Part shown: in pieces, positions 24,338-32,485 of the stretch
Numbering within the stretch: position 1 is the stretch's first letter
Layout of the letters: every line of letters begins with the position of its first letter
Source: Saprospiraceae bacterium
GTDB lineage: Bacteria; Bacteroidota; Bacteroidia; Chitinophagales; Saprospiraceae
Assembly: GCA_020629915.1 (NCBI GenBank)
Contig: JAHDCK010000009.1
Location: forward strand, 1-34,710
Reading direction: 5' to 3'
Length of the DNA: 34,710 bases
The notes under the pieces: generated by a model
The model's database searches: none
What the model was told of the DNA's origin: nothing
What the model saw: the letters and a program-made list of their open reading frames with translations, nothing else
Made by a program: the position numbers and the translations under genes

Positions 24338-24766
24338 TTAATCTGTTTTGTCCTTTTCGGGACTTTGTCGCACATCGGGAGAGATTTTTTTGCTCAGCCT
24401 TTTCAAAAGTCCTTTCATTTTATATTCTAAAAAAAGAAAATCCGGTTCTTCACTTCCTGTAAAAAGAAACATAATAGCATAGGTTTCTTCCTGCTTTTTT
24501 ATAGTAGAATGAAGCGGCAATTTATTCAAACGATACACTTCCCGAAGCAGTCGCTTAATGCGATTGCGATCTGTTGCATTGGAAAACCGCTTTTTAGAAA
24601 CGCTAAAAGCCACCTTAGCAGGCATCTCAAAAGGCACAGGAGATTTGATCCAAACCACCCGAATAGGGAAATGGCTGAATGATTGACCTTTGTTAAATAA
24701 TGCTTGGATGATTTTCCGGCTTTTTAGGCGTTCTTCCTTGGAGAGCGTGTATCGGGGAGTATCCAA
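24338..24766 (-). CDS. rnpA: ribonuclease P protein component
   Basis: RnpA is the protein cofactor of RNase P, which matures tRNA 5' ends. Diagnostic segments are YTLSKEERLKSRKIIQALFNKGQSF at the start and FSVSKKRFSNATDRNRIKRLLREVYR, the RNR motif that contacts RNA. No ATG is available before an internal Met. The frame can be opened at TTG 24796, but that codon lies in the 3' arm of a strong hairpin, so TTG 24766 (giving LDTPRYTLSKEERL) is preferred and gives about 142 residues. It is directly downstream of rpmH, the near-universal rpmH-rnpA arrangement. Start choice is uncertain; identity is not. Confidence 0.9.
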   Translation of the reverse strand: MDTPRYTLSKEERLKSRKIIQALFNKGQSFSHFPIRVVWIKSPVPFEMPAKVAFSVSKKRFSNATDRNRIKRLLREVYRLNKLPLHSTIKKQEETYAIMFLFTGSEEPDFLFLEYKMKGLLKRLSKKISPDVRQSPEKDKTD

Positions 24767-24791
24767 ACCGGAAAAATAAATGTGAAGAAAG

Positions 24792-24824
24792 AACAACTAA
24801 CCGAACCAAGTTCGGTTAGTTGTT
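24792..24824 (-). terminator. hairpin between rpmH and rnpA
   Basis: A perfect 15-base stem (24792-24806 with 24810-24824) with a three-base loop starts 12 bases past the rpmH stop. In the direction of transcription it is followed by TGTTCTTTCTTCACATTT-like pyrimidine-rich sequence, not a clean T-run, so partial termination (attenuation) between L34 and RnpA is likelier than a full stop. Confidence 0.65.
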
Positions 24825-24835
24825 GAGGCAGGTTA

Positions 24836-24991
24836 TTATTTTACAGACCGCTCATCAGCAACGGTCAATTTTAATCTTCCTTTAGCACGTCTGCGCGCTA
24901 ATACTTTGCGACCACCCTTCGTAGCCATACGGGCACGAAAGCCATGTTTGTTGGCTCGCTTTCTTCTCGATGGTTGATAAGTTCTTTTCAT
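24836..24991 (-). CDS. rpmH: 50S ribosomal protein L34
   Basis: A 51-residue, highly basic protein. It begins [20 protein letters not shown] and continues [20 protein letters not shown], which is textbook L34, a late-assembling protein of the 50S subunit. The C-terminal [11 protein letters not shown] is slightly longer than in E. coli (46 residues). ATG 24991 is the only possible start and follows a leader of about 40 bases from a well-formed promoter. rnpA lies downstream. Confidence 0.97.
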   Translation of the reverse strand: MKRTYQPSRRKRANKHGFRARMATKGGRKVLARRRAKGRLKLTVADERSVK

Positions 24992-25034
24992 GATAAAAAT
25001 TTTTCTTGCGGATTAACTCCTTTAAAAAGTTCGG

Positions 25035-25067
25035 CAAAGGTACAACGAAATAATGCACTTTACCAAA
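25035..25067 (-). promoter_or_regulatory. Bacteroidota promoter for rpmH-rnpA
   Basis: On the minus strand TTTG (complement of 25064-25067), 21 bases, then TACCTTTG (complement of 25035-25042). This is the same architecture and the same -7 octamer as the arsR copy 2 promoter. Transcription would start near 25028. Confidence 0.6.
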
Positions 25068-25085
25068 TTTCAAAAAGAATTAAAA

Positions 25086-26654
25086 TTATCCATTCATAGA
25101 AATCAGGAACTCCTCATTGCTGCGGGTTCCCTTCATATTTTGCATCATAAACTGCATCGCTTCCTCCGGTTTCATATCGGCAAGGTGACGACGCAGGACG
25201 ATCATGCGCTGCATGACATCCTTATCCAGTAACAGATCTTCCCGACGCGTACTGGATTTGGTAATGTCAATGGCTGGATAGATTCGCTTGTTGGATAAGC
25301 CTCGATCCAGTTGTAGCTCCATATTTCCTGTTCCTTTAAATTCCTCAAAAATCACCTCGTCCATTCTGGAACCGGTATCGATCAAGGCCGTAGCGAGGAT
25401 GGTCAGAGAACCACCTTTTTCAATGTTTCGGGCTGCTCCGAAGAATTGTTTTGGCTTGTGCAAAGCATTCGCTTCCACACCACCGGAAAGTACTTTTCCA
25501 CTAGCAGGAGCTACCGTATTGTAAGCTCTGGCCAATCGCGTAATGGAATCCAAAAGGATAACTACATCGTGACCACTTTCTACCATACGCTTGGCTTTCT
25601 CAAGCACAACGTTGGCTACGCGAACATGGCGTTCTGCTGGTTCGTCAAAAGTAGAAGCAACGACCTCTGCACGAACACTTCTCTTCATATCCGTCACCTC
25701 TTCCGGACGCTCATCGATCAGCAAAATGATCAAATAACACTCCGGGTGATTCGCTGCCACGGCATTGGCAATATCTTTCAATAAAAATGTTTTACCCGTT
25801 TTAGGTTGGGCAACGATTAATCCACGCTGTCCTTTTCCTATTGGGGTAAACAAATCTATCAATCGGGTAGAATACTGATTGGGTTTTCCCTGAAGGTTGA
25901 ATTTTTCATCCGGAAAAAGTGGTGTCAGGTAATCAAAAGGAACCCGATCTCTAATTTTGAGCGGTTCTACTCCATTGATTCTGGAAACCTTTAAAAGGGC
26001 AAAATATTTCTCGCCTTCCTTTGGCGGGCGGATAGCTCCCTGGATAGTATCTCCGGTTTTTAACCCAAATAATTTTATTTGAGAAGGAGAAACATAAATA
26101 TCATCGGGAGAAGTCAGGTAGTTAAAATCAGAAGAACGCAAAAATCCATATCCATCCGGCATCATTTCCAGGATACCTTCTCCTTCAATAACACCGTCGA
26201 GTTCAATATTAAAACGTGGAGGTTCTGGTTTAGATTCTGTTCGGGGTTCTGATCTGGTTTCTTCCCGATAATCTTCTTTTTCTTTGCGAGGTTTTCTGAT
26301 AGGTTTTTCTTCTTCTTGTTCTACTGGTTTTTCTCTTTTGCGACTACGGGGTTTAGGAGCTTCTTCTTCCTCTTTTTCAGGCTTCTCCTCCTCTTTTGGT
26401 GCTTCTTTTTCTTCCGAAGCATCTGAGGCGACCCGTTTGCGGCGCTTTCTTTTTGGTTTTTCCTCAGCCGCCTCTTTCTTTTTGGGCGCATCATCTGCTT
26501 CGGCAGCTTCTTTTCCTGCAATAGCTTGATAATCAAGGATTTTATATATTAAATCCTGCTTGTTGAGTTTTTTGTAACCTTTGATCTCGAGTTTGTCTGC
26601 GATTTCCTTTAGTTCAGGAACCAGCATCTCATTGAGTTGTAATATGTCGTACAT
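25086..26654 (-). CDS. rho: transcription termination factor Rho with charged N-terminal insertion
   Basis: Rho is the hexameric RNA translocase that ends transcription. Domains of the 522-residue protein: the Rho N-terminal helix bundle (1-45; [30 protein letters not shown]), a low-complexity K/E/P/R insertion at about 48-147, the cold-shock-type primary RNA site near 150-225 ([22 protein letters not shown]), Walker A QPKTGKTF (283-290), Walker [17 protein letters not shown], the Q-loop [23 protein letters not shown] and the R-loop/arginine finger region [11 protein letters not shown]. Normal Rho is near 420 residues, so the extra length is the insertion. Such charged insertions occur in Bacteroidota and Actinobacteria and can bind RNA or drive phase separation. 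A long leader precedes the gene. Confidence 0.97.
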   Translation of the reverse strand: MYDILQLNEMLVPELKEIADKLEIKGYKKLNKQDLIYKILDYQAIAGKEAAEADDAPKKKEAAEEKPKRKRRKRVASDASEEKEAPKEEEKPEKEEEEAPKPRSRKREKPVEQEEEKPIRKPRKEKEDYREETRSEPRTESKPEPPRFNIELDGVIEGEGILEMMPDGYGFLRSSDFNYLTSPDDIYVSPSQIKLFGLKTGDTIQGAIRPPKEGEKYFALLKVSRINGVEPLKIRDRVPFDYLTPLFPDEKFNLQGKPNQYSTRLIDLFTPIGKGQRGLIVAQPKTGKTFLLKDIANAVAANHPECYLIILLIDERPEEVTDMKRSVRAEVVASTFDEPAERHVRVANVVLEKAKRMVESGHDVVILLDSITRLARAYNTVAPASGKVLSGGVEANALHKPKQFFGAARNIEKGGSLTILATALIDTGSRMDEVIFEEFKGTGNMELQLDRGLSNKRIYPAIDITKSSTRREDLLLDKDVMQRMIVLRRHLADMKPEEAMQFMMQNMKGTRSNEEFLISMNG

Positions 26655-27114
26655 TTTAAAAAGATGGTTAATTTTTTAATTAGGAATGTAATAAATGGTA
26701 GGCGTGATCGATTATGTGTGTTGTAATAATATTGTTTTTGAAAAAAGTCTCATTCTTTAACAAATTTGCCAAAGAACCCAAAATTCTGGTAATTGAAATA
26801 ACTAACAAGGAAGTTCCTGGGTATTACAGGAAATGAAAGTCATTTTTAACATTTAATCCCTCAAAAGTTTGGATTTATATCAAAAAGAGAGAAGGAAATA
26901 AAGACTAGCTTTCGATTTGATACCACAAAAATACATTATTTTTTCAATATTCAAATGGTATCTTTGAGCCAGGAATGGAATTTTTCTCAAAAATTATTGT
27001 TCTCTCTAAAATAATAAACCTAAAATGTAGCGAGAAGACAGATGGGTCTTGACCCAAGTAGCTCCTACAAATGTAAAAGCAAATTTGTTGATTCAAAAAA
27101 AATCTACCTAAAAA
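26655..27114. other. 460-base intergenic region between rho and serS
   Basis: The divergent gap holds no convincing gene. On the minus strand TTTG-N18-TATTTTTG (26926-26955) would give rho a leader of about 265 bases, and a second TTTG-N18-TACATTTG (27068-27097) lies further upstream. On the plus strand TATCTTTG at 26959-26966 could serve serS with a leader near 140 bases, but lacks a clear -33. Spacing of 18 is slightly short for the consensus, so these are tentative. Confidence 0.4.
26926..26955 (-). promoter_or_regulatory. candidate rho promoter
   Basis: TTTG (complement of 26952-26955), 18 bases, TATTTTTG (complement of 26926-26933). It implies a long untranslated leader on rho, as expected if rho is autoregulated by termination in its own leader, which is known in E. 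coli. Confidence 0.4.
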
Positions 27115-28389
27115 ATGTTGCAAGTAAACTTTATTCGGGAAAACAAAACGCTTGTTACCGAAGGATTGAAAAAGCGGAATTTTAATAATCCTGAAATATT
27201 GGATGAAATTCTGAAAACGGATGATCTCAGAAAACAAAGCCAACGTCAATTAGACGATATTCTGGCGCAAAGTAACAAAGCCGCCAAGGAAATCGGTGCC
27301 CTGATGCAGCAGGGAAAACGCGAAGAAGCGGAAAAGGCAAAAACTGCTGTCGCTGAACTCAAAGCGCAATCCAACCAACTCAAAGAACAACTCAACCAAG
27401 CTAATACAGATCTGGAGAACCTACTCTTTCAGGTTCCCAACCAACCAAATGCTCTGGTTCCGGCAGGAAATACGGATGAAGACAATGAAGTTTTCAAAGC
27501 CTGGGATAAACCCATGCCGACCTTGCCGGAGGGCAGCCAACCGCATTGGGAACTGACTAAAAAATACGACATCATTGATTTTGAATTGGGTGTAAAAATT
27601 ACAGGTGCGGGATTTCCGGTGTATAAAGGCCAGGGAGCGAGATTGCAACGGGCACTGATCCAGTTTTTCCTGGATGAAGCCATCGCTGCCGGATATGTGG
27701 AGTACATTCCGCCACTCATCGTCAACGAAGCTAGCGGACGTGGGACAGGTAGTTTGCCGGATAAGGAAGGGCAGATGTATTATATAGGTAAGGATGATTT
27801 TTATCTCATACCTACAGCGGAGGTTCCCGTGACGAATATTTACCGGGATGTTATTTTAGATACAAAAGATTTTCCTGTAAAAATGTGTAGCTACACGCCT
27901 TGTTTCCGAAGAGAAGCGGGTTCTTATGGCGCGCATGTACGCGGATTGAACCGCTTACACCAGTTTGATAAGGTGGAAATTGTCCGCTTAGAACACCCGG
28001 ATCGTTCTTATGCAGCTTTGGATGAAATGCTGGCACATGTAGAAATGCTCCTTGGCAAACTGGAATTGCCATTCCGCATCCTGCGCCTGTGTGGAGGCGA
28101 TTTGAGCTTTGCCTCTGCCCTGACGTATGATTTTGAAATCTATTCTGCGGCCCAGGAACGTTGGTTGGAAGTGAGCTCTGTTTCTAATTTTGAAACCTTC
28201 CAAAGCAATCGCATGAAGTGCCGTTATAAGGATGAAAACCGAAAAAATCACTTGGTTCATACGCTTAATGGTAGCGCACTAGCCTTGCCGAGAATCGTAG
28301 CTGGACTGTTGGAGAATCATCAAACGCCGGAAGGCATCGTCATTCCGAAAGCGTTGCGTCCTTATACTGGCTTTGATATGATAAAATAA
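27115..28389 (+). CDS. serS: seryl-tRNA synthetase
   Basis: SerRS charges tRNA-Ser and tRNA-Sec. The 424-residue class II enzyme has an N-terminal coiled-coil tRNA-binding arm (about 28-108, rich in K/E/Q/A), motif 1 around RALIQFFLDEAIAAGYVEYIPP, motif 2 CFRREAGSYGAHVRGLNRLHQFDKVE (near 263-290; Arg residues bind ATP) and motif 3 LNGSALALPRIVAGLLE. RGTGSLPDKEGQMY corresponds to the conserved RGTGQLP segment. Length and order are normal. The start ATG is the first in the frame, and the coding sequence begins MLQVNFIRENKTLVTEGL, as expected for SerRS. A small DUF1801 gene follows after 17 bases. Confidence 0.97.
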   Translation: MLQVNFIRENKTLVTEGLKKRNFNNPEILDEILKTDDLRKQSQRQLDDILAQSNKAAKEIGALMQQGKREEAEKAKTAVAELKAQSNQLKEQLNQANTDLENLLFQVPNQPNALVPAGNTDEDNEVFKAWDKPMPTLPEGSQPHWELTKKYDIIDFELGVKITGAGFPVYKGQGARLQRALIQFFLDEAIAAGYVEYIPPLIVNEASGRGTGSLPDKEGQMYYIGKDDFYLIPTAEVPVTNIYRDVILDTKDFPVKMCSYTPCFRREAGSYGAHVRGLNRLHQFDKVEIVRLEHPDRSYAALDEMLAHVEMLLGKLELPFRILRLCGGDLSFASALTYDFEIYSAAQERWLEVSSVSNFETFQSNRMKCRYKDENRKNHLVHTLNGSALALPRIVAGLLENHQTPEGIVIPKALRPYTGFDMIK

Positions 28390-28406
28390 AATATTATAAT
28401 AAAAGT

Positions 28407-28862
28407 ATGCGAATAGAGGCCAATACCATTAAAGAATACCTCGCTGCCGTTCCCGAAGAGCGGCAGCCTTATTTTAAGAAATTGTATAATACAATTAAAA
28501 AAAATATACCCAAGGGCTTTACCAATACTTTGCAGTACGGAATGATTGGGTGGGTCGTTTCCCACAAAACTTATCCGGCGGGTTATCACGTCAAGCCTTC
28601 CGAGCCTTTGCCCTTCGCCCACATCGCCTCCCAGAAAAATTTTATCGCTCTCTACCACTCCGGCATTTACGCCAATAAGGAATTGTACGATTGGTTTGTA
28701 GCTGAATGGTCCAAGCATTCCTCCCGCAAATTGGACATGGGAAAAAGTTGTATTCGTTTTAAAAAGGTGGAAGAGATTCCTTACGAGCTCATAGCAGAGC
28801 TGATGCAGAAAATGACAGTGGAAGATTGGATTGGGGTTTATGAAATTGGGCGGGGGAAGTAG
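28407..28862 (+). CDS. DUF1801 (YdhG-like) domain protein
   Basis: The 151-residue protein contains TIKEYLAAVPEERQPYFKKLYNTIKKNIP, TLQYGMIGWVVSHKTYP, PFAHIASQKNFIALYHSGIY and MGKSCIRFKKVEEIPYELIAELM, the successive blocks of the DUF1801/YdhG family (a SufE-independent small alpha/beta fold of unknown biochemical role). It is likely co-transcribed with serS, whose stop is 17 bases upstream. No catalytic residue is established for the family, so no activity is proposed. Confidence 0.85.
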   Translation: MRIEANTIKEYLAAVPEERQPYFKKLYNTIKKNIPKGFTNTLQYGMIGWVVSHKTYPAGYHVKPSEPLPFAHIASQKNFIALYHSGIYANKELYDWFVAEWSKHSSRKLDMGKSCIRFKKVEEIPYELIAELMQKMTVEDWIGVYEIGRGK

Positions 28863-29021
28863 TTGAATATCCCTCCTCCAAATAAGGCAACTGTCTCAAG
28901 GCACAATACATTAAAAAAAGTTTATGCATTGCTGTGTGTAAATAACTCCAAATTCCAATTCTTTTTTAAAGTAAAAATCCTTAGTAAAAAATTCTCAGGA
29001 ATTTAGTATTCTTAGATAAGC

Positions 29022-29558
29022 ATGCAGAATAAAATTGATGATTTAAAAGGATTTCCTCTGTGGTTAGCAATAGCCTGTGCTCTAATAACAATAGTCGGTC
29101 TTTTTAATGGGAAAAAGGAATTCCTCATAAAAAAAGGAACATTAGAATCCAAGCCTGTTTTTATATCCGCTCCAAAAAATAATCGGTTTGAATTCAGAAT
29201 TAAAGAAGAAAAAAATCAGGTTTTCACACTTAGGTATATTTACTCCGATTTATCCGTAGAACAAAAAAAAATAATAAGGGATAGTATAAAAGCCGGAGAT
29301 ACTGTTTCGCTAACTATGAAGGGGATAAGGTATAGAAAATCACATGAAATTTACGGGTTAAAGGTAAATGGCAATCATGTATATGAGATAAAACAGTATG
29401 AGGCTTTGTGTCAAAGAGAGTTGATAGGAAGTACAATATTATGTATAGTTTCCATGATTTGCTTTTTTATTTTGAAGTGGTATAATTTTAGAATGAAAGA
29501 GCCTTTGATTTATGTGTTTTTAATGTTGTGTTTATTCCTATTAATTTGGTATTTATAA
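29022..29558 (+). CDS. small membrane protein of unknown function
   Basis: I do not recognise a family. The 178 residues have a hydrophobic helix at about 11-29 (FPLWLAIACALITIVGLFNG), an approximately 100-residue soluble part with alternating beta-like segments (FEFRIKEEKNQVFTLRYIY, AGDTVSLTMKGIRYRK, IYGLKVNGNHVYEI) and two closely spaced helices at 134-153 and 161-178. The first helix probably places the soluble part outside the cytoplasm. Codon use is more AT-rich than in the neighbours, which would fit recent gain. The gene stands alone, with 159 bases before it and a tRNA on the other strand after it. Confidence 0.6.
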   Translation: MQNKIDDLKGFPLWLAIACALITIVGLFNGKKEFLIKKGTLESKPVFISAPKNNRFEFRIKEEKNQVFTLRYIYSDLSVEQKKIIRDSIKAGDTVSLTMKGIRYRKSHEIYGLKVNGNHVYEIKQYEALCQRELIGSTILCIVSMICFFILKWYNFRMKEPLIYVFLMLCLFLLIWYL

Positions 29559-29579
29559 CAATGGCTATTAGTAAACAAA

Positions 29580-29615
29580 AAAGTCCTTCAAACCCAAAAA
29601 GATTTAAAGGACTTT
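29580..29615 (-). terminator. terminator of tRNA-Cys
   Basis: AAAGTCCTT (minus-strand sense) pairs over nine bases (29580-29588 with 29607-29615), with T-run TTTTTTG following in the direction of tRNA transcription. It begins 7 bases after the tRNA 3' end. Confidence 0.75.
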
Positions 29616-29621
29616 CCTCAG

Positions 29622-29693
29622 AGGTCGGTAGCGGATTCGAACCGCTGTACCTGGTTTTGCAGACCAGTGCCTAAGCCACTCGGCCAACCGACC
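29622..29693 (-). tRNA. tRNA-Cys (anticodon GCA)
   Basis: The minus strand folds into a complete cloverleaf: acceptor GGTCGGT/ACCGACC, D arm GCC...GGC, anticodon stem CTGGT/ACCAG with loop CTGCAAA (anticodon GCA), and T arm AGCGG-TTCGAAT-CCGCT. The discriminator base is U73, the identity base of tRNA-Cys. CCA is not encoded. It lies alone between two protein genes with its own terminator, so it is transcribed as a single tRNA. Confidence 0.95.
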
Positions 29694-29709
29694 TTTTTAT
29701 AAAGGACTG

Positions 29710-29717
29710 CAAATTTA
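29710..29717 (-). promoter_or_regulatory. candidate -7 box for tRNA-Cys
   Basis: The minus strand reads TAAATTTG (TAnnTTTG) 17 bases before the mature 5' end of the tRNA. No -33 TTTG at the usual distance. Confidence 0.35.
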
Positions 29718-29882
29718 ATGCTAAAAAATGAAAGAACCGCATAAGGCTCCCATAAAAAATAACTCATTTTTTAATTTATTCGTTCCCTTTACAGCTAAAA
29801 AATCATTTTTTTGTAAAAACAGGCAGCAAATTTGTATTATAGAACGTATTACAGGTAAGCGACGACAGTACACGTCCCCATA

Positions 29883-29915
29883 TTGTGTCTGTTCAGAACA
29901 ATTTTTTTAACTTTG
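29883..29915 (+). promoter_or_regulatory. promoter of the ECF sigma operon
   Basis: TTG (29883-29885), 22 bases, then TAACTTTG (29908-29915), a perfect -7 match. It places transcription start near 29921 and makes the GTG at 29885 impossible as a translation start. It looks like a housekeeping-sigma promoter, not an ECF-specific one. Confidence 0.5.
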
Positions 29916-29953
29916 GAGGAATTTATTACCTCATAACTTCTTTCAAAATTAAT

Positions 29954-30532
29954 ATGAACTCTATGGATTTTGCTCTGAAACTGCGCAATCAGGAGCGAGA
30001 CTTGATAGCGGCCTGCATCCGAAAAGAACGTTCGGCTCAGAAGACCCTCTACGAAACTTACTACGGTAAGATGATGGGAGTCTGCCTGAGATATGCGAAC
30101 AACTCGGAAGATGCCCGGGATATTTTGCATGAAGGGTTTATTAAAATTTTTAATAACCTGCATAAATATAAACCGGACAACACTTCCATCGGTGCATGGA
30201 TTCATCGCATCATGGTCAATACCTGTATCGATTATTATCGAAAAAGCATCCGACGCAGAACAGAGAATATCGAAATGGTGGCCGAACGGCGAAGCACAGA
30301 AGCTGACGCCGTCAGTCAATACAGCGAAAAGGAAATCCTGCAAGCTGTTCAACAATTATCCCCGGCATACAGAGCTGTTTTTAATCTCTATGCCATCGAG
30401 GGATACCAACACAAAGAGATTGCTGAACAATTACAAATTACAGAAAGTACTTCTCGTTCTAATTTAGTTAAGGCCAGAACGAAACTTAAAGATATATTAG
30501 TGCGTAAATACGCTTATGGACAAGAATTATGA
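29954..30532 (+). CDS. RNA polymerase ECF-type sigma-70 factor
   Basis: An alternative sigma factor of 192 residues. Region 2 (about 28-100) contains LYETYYGKMMGVCLRYANNSEDARDILHEGFIKIF, NTSIGAWIHRIMVNTCIDYYRK. Region 4 (about 128-178) contains LSPAYRAVFNLYAIEGYQHKEIAEQLQITESTSRSNLVKARTKL, the helix-turn-helix that reads the -35 element. ATG 29954 (MNSMDFALKL) is used because the promoter lies just upstream; ATG 29963 is an equal alternative. The 3' end overlaps the next gene by 17 bases, a sign of translational coupling with its likely regulator. In Bacteroidota such sigma factors often answer to envelope or nutrient signals, but the target regulon cannot be predicted here. Confidence 0.93.
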   Translation: MNSMDFALKLRNQERDLIAACIRKERSAQKTLYETYYGKMMGVCLRYANNSEDARDILHEGFIKIFNNLHKYKPDNTSIGAWIHRIMVNTCIDYYRKSIRRRTENIEMVAERRSTEADAVSQYSEKEILQAVQQLSPAYRAVFNLYAIEGYQHKEIAEQLQITESTSRSNLVKARTKLKDILVRKYAYGQEL

Positions 30533-32354
30533 ACATATTGATCATCTAGCTAAGGAAGCGCTCTCCAATTTGGAAGTGCCGTTCAATCCGTCGGATTGGG
30601 CGAGCATGGAGGCTGCCCTTCACCAAGCCGAACTCATGGCAGGTGAGGAGATGGATAGTCTTGTTCGCAATTCTATTGGTCAGTCCGAACATCCGGAACT
30701 GGCTCCTGATTTTGCTGCACTCGAAGCAGACTTGTTTGCTGCGGAGGTGGAAGCAGGAGAAGGACTGGACAGTATGGTTAGAAATTCCATCGGACAATCG
30801 GAGCATCCCGAACTGGCTCCCGACTGGTCAGAGATGGAAGCAGCACTGGATAAAGCGGATGTCGCTGCCGGGGAGGAAATGGATGCGCTGGTTCGGAAAA
30901 CAATTGGTAAAATGGAGGTGGCAGAAGTGGCTGGTTGGGCTGCGTTGGCTGCTTCATTAGATAAAATAGATGCCTTAGAGCCTCAAAATATTGACGCAAC
31001 AGTCAAAGAGGCGATTGGTGATATGGAAGCTCCTTACAATGATGCCGAATGGCAGGCGATGGAGCAGGAGTTGACGGAAGATATGCTCGCTCGTCAGCGG
31101 ACATATTTTATAAAAGGAGTAGAAATACTTTTAGTCATATTGAGTATTTACACCTTGTTCCAGTTTGTTGATTTCAGAATGCCGGTTTCCAAGCCGAATC
31201 CGGTGACAAAACCTGCGACGACAGAACCTGTTGCCACACTTGAAAATACTACAACAAATTCTATTCTAAATAAGAAGGTAACAGAAGAAAATGCTTCTGT
31301 TGATACCGATAAAACAACCACTGTCCTTACGGAGAAGGAAAATCATTTAAATACGACAACAACAATCGCTTCTGCTGCTACAAAAGAGGAAGCATCTGTT
31401 GTACAAAATATCATTCCTCCTGCGCCACCGGCTTCGCAGACACTGAATGGAGAAAACTCCGATCAGGCGAAATTCATTCCGGTTGCAGTGAAAGAGGAAG
31501 CACCTGAAAAATCACCCACACCTGAAATTTTTATTCCGAAAGCTGAAAATAAAAAGGCGATAATCGCTGCTGTTCAGCAACCTAAAAATTTCTTCCCGAG
31601 TACATCTATTCCAAATTGGAACGCCCAGATTATTTCACCGGAAACAGGTTTAAACTTATTTAGCCTGATGACGGATAACCCTGAATCTAAACAGCATGTT
31701 GTGCGTAAGTTTTCGATCGGTATTCTGGCATCACCTGATTTTAATCGAGTGTCCAATCATGCATTTTCTGGCAGCACGGCTAGCCACAACGAAATAGGTT
31801 ATTCACTCGGATTGAATGCGGAGTATCAACTGAACTCCAAATTTGGATTGGGATTAGGTGCGCTATATTCCAAAAAGAATTATACTCCGCTCCTTTCCGA
31901 GGATATTTTAATAGAATCTGCGGGTGCTGAAATCGCAGGTTTTGGTAGAATTGTCAATGCAGCAGAACTGGAAATCATCGAAATTCCAGTATATGCAAAA
32001 ATGACGATGACTGAAACGCCGGGACTAAAAACATTTGCTGTCTTTGGGGGAAGTAGTCATTTTGTAATCAAATCAAACTACGACACCGAAACGGTAAACA
32101 CTCTTCCAGGTGCATCAGCAAGAGTTGTTTTCCGCGATTTGGTTGTCAATGACGAAGAAGGCTTACTGGAAGGTGGAAACTTTAATAGCAATCATTTTTA
32201 TACAGCAAATTTAGGTATCGGCATCGAGAAAAAACTCAATCGTGTGATTCTCTTTACACAGCCAACCTACCGCATAGGTTTTGGAAAAGTTGGGCCGAAT
32301 GATCATAATATCAGCACTTTCTCTATCCTTGGAGGATTTAGAATTGGATTTTAA
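30516..32354 (+). CDS. repeat/TM/beta-barrel protein coupled to ECF sigma (putative envelope-spanning anti-sigma)
   Basis: A 612-residue protein with a distinctive order. Residues 7-196 hold five copies of a roughly 38-residue acidic unit (D-x-x-V-R-x-x-I-G-x-x-E-x-P...D-W-x-x-M-E-A-x-L); the first and last are most divergent. One hydrophobic helix is at about 199-219 (GVEILLVILSIYTLFQFV). Residues 220-390 are a Thr/Pro/Glu-rich linker. Residues 397-612 alternate amphipathic strands and end SILGGFRIGF, an outer-membrane-barrel type C-terminus with final Phe. The repeats resemble the short W-x-x-M/I-x-x-x-L helix motif in anti-sigma proteins paired with Bacteroidota ECF factors. Start ATG 30516 overlaps the sigma gene. 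No signal peptide, so the N-terminal repeats should be cytoplasmic. Function is inferred from context. Confidence 0.7.
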   Translation: MDKNYEHIDHLAKEALSNLEVPFNPSDWASMEAALHQAELMAGEEMDSLVRNSIGQSEHPELAPDFAALEADLFAAEVEAGEGLDSMVRNSIGQSEHPELAPDWSEMEAALDKADVAAGEEMDALVRKTIGKMEVAEVAGWAALAASLDKIDALEPQNIDATVKEAIGDMEAPYNDAEWQAMEQELTEDMLARQRTYFIKGVEILLVILSIYTLFQFVDFRMPVSKPNPVTKPATTEPVATLENTTTNSILNKKVTEENASVDTDKTTTVLTEKENHLNTTTTIASAATKEEASVVQNIIPPAPPASQTLNGENSDQAKFIPVAVKEEAPEKSPTPEIFIPKAENKKAIIAAVQQPKNFFPSTSIPNWNAQIISPETGLNLFSLMTDNPESKQHVVRKFSIGILASPDFNRVSNHAFSGSTASHNEIGYSLGLNAEYQLNSKFGLGLGALYSKKNYTPLLSEDILIESAGAEIAGFGRIVNAAELEIIEIPVYAKMTMTETPGLKTFAVFGGSSHFVIKSNYDTETVNTLPGASARVVFRDLVVNDEEGLLEGGNFNSNHFYTANLGIGIEKKLNRVILFTQPTYRIGFGKVGPNDHNISTFSILGGFRIGF

Positions 32355-32387
32355 TATAAGATTATAATATAACCGTAAGAACAAACT

Positions 32388-32424
32388 AAAACAGCAAGGA
32401 ATTCGCCTTGCTGTTTTTTTATTT
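32388..32424 (+). terminator. terminator after the sigma operon
   Basis: AAAACAGCAAGG (32388-32399) pairs perfectly with 32406-32417 around a six-base loop, followed by TTTATTTT. It closes the two-gene sigma operon and separates it from the TPR gene. Confidence 0.85.
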
Positions 32425-32485
32425 TAAAAGCTAGTTTAAAATAAAAAAATCCTAATTTTAAGCCAAGAGAACAATCCTCATAACA

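Noticed and set aside
26284-26536. Ser-rich and Lys-rich frames opposite or alongside rho
   Set aside because: They are shadows of the low-complexity K/E insertion of Rho in other frames.
29728-29910. A 60-codon plus-strand frame just before the sigma factor gene
   Set aside because: It overlaps the sigma promoter, has biased low-complexity residues and no family resemblance; it starts within the tRNA promoter region.
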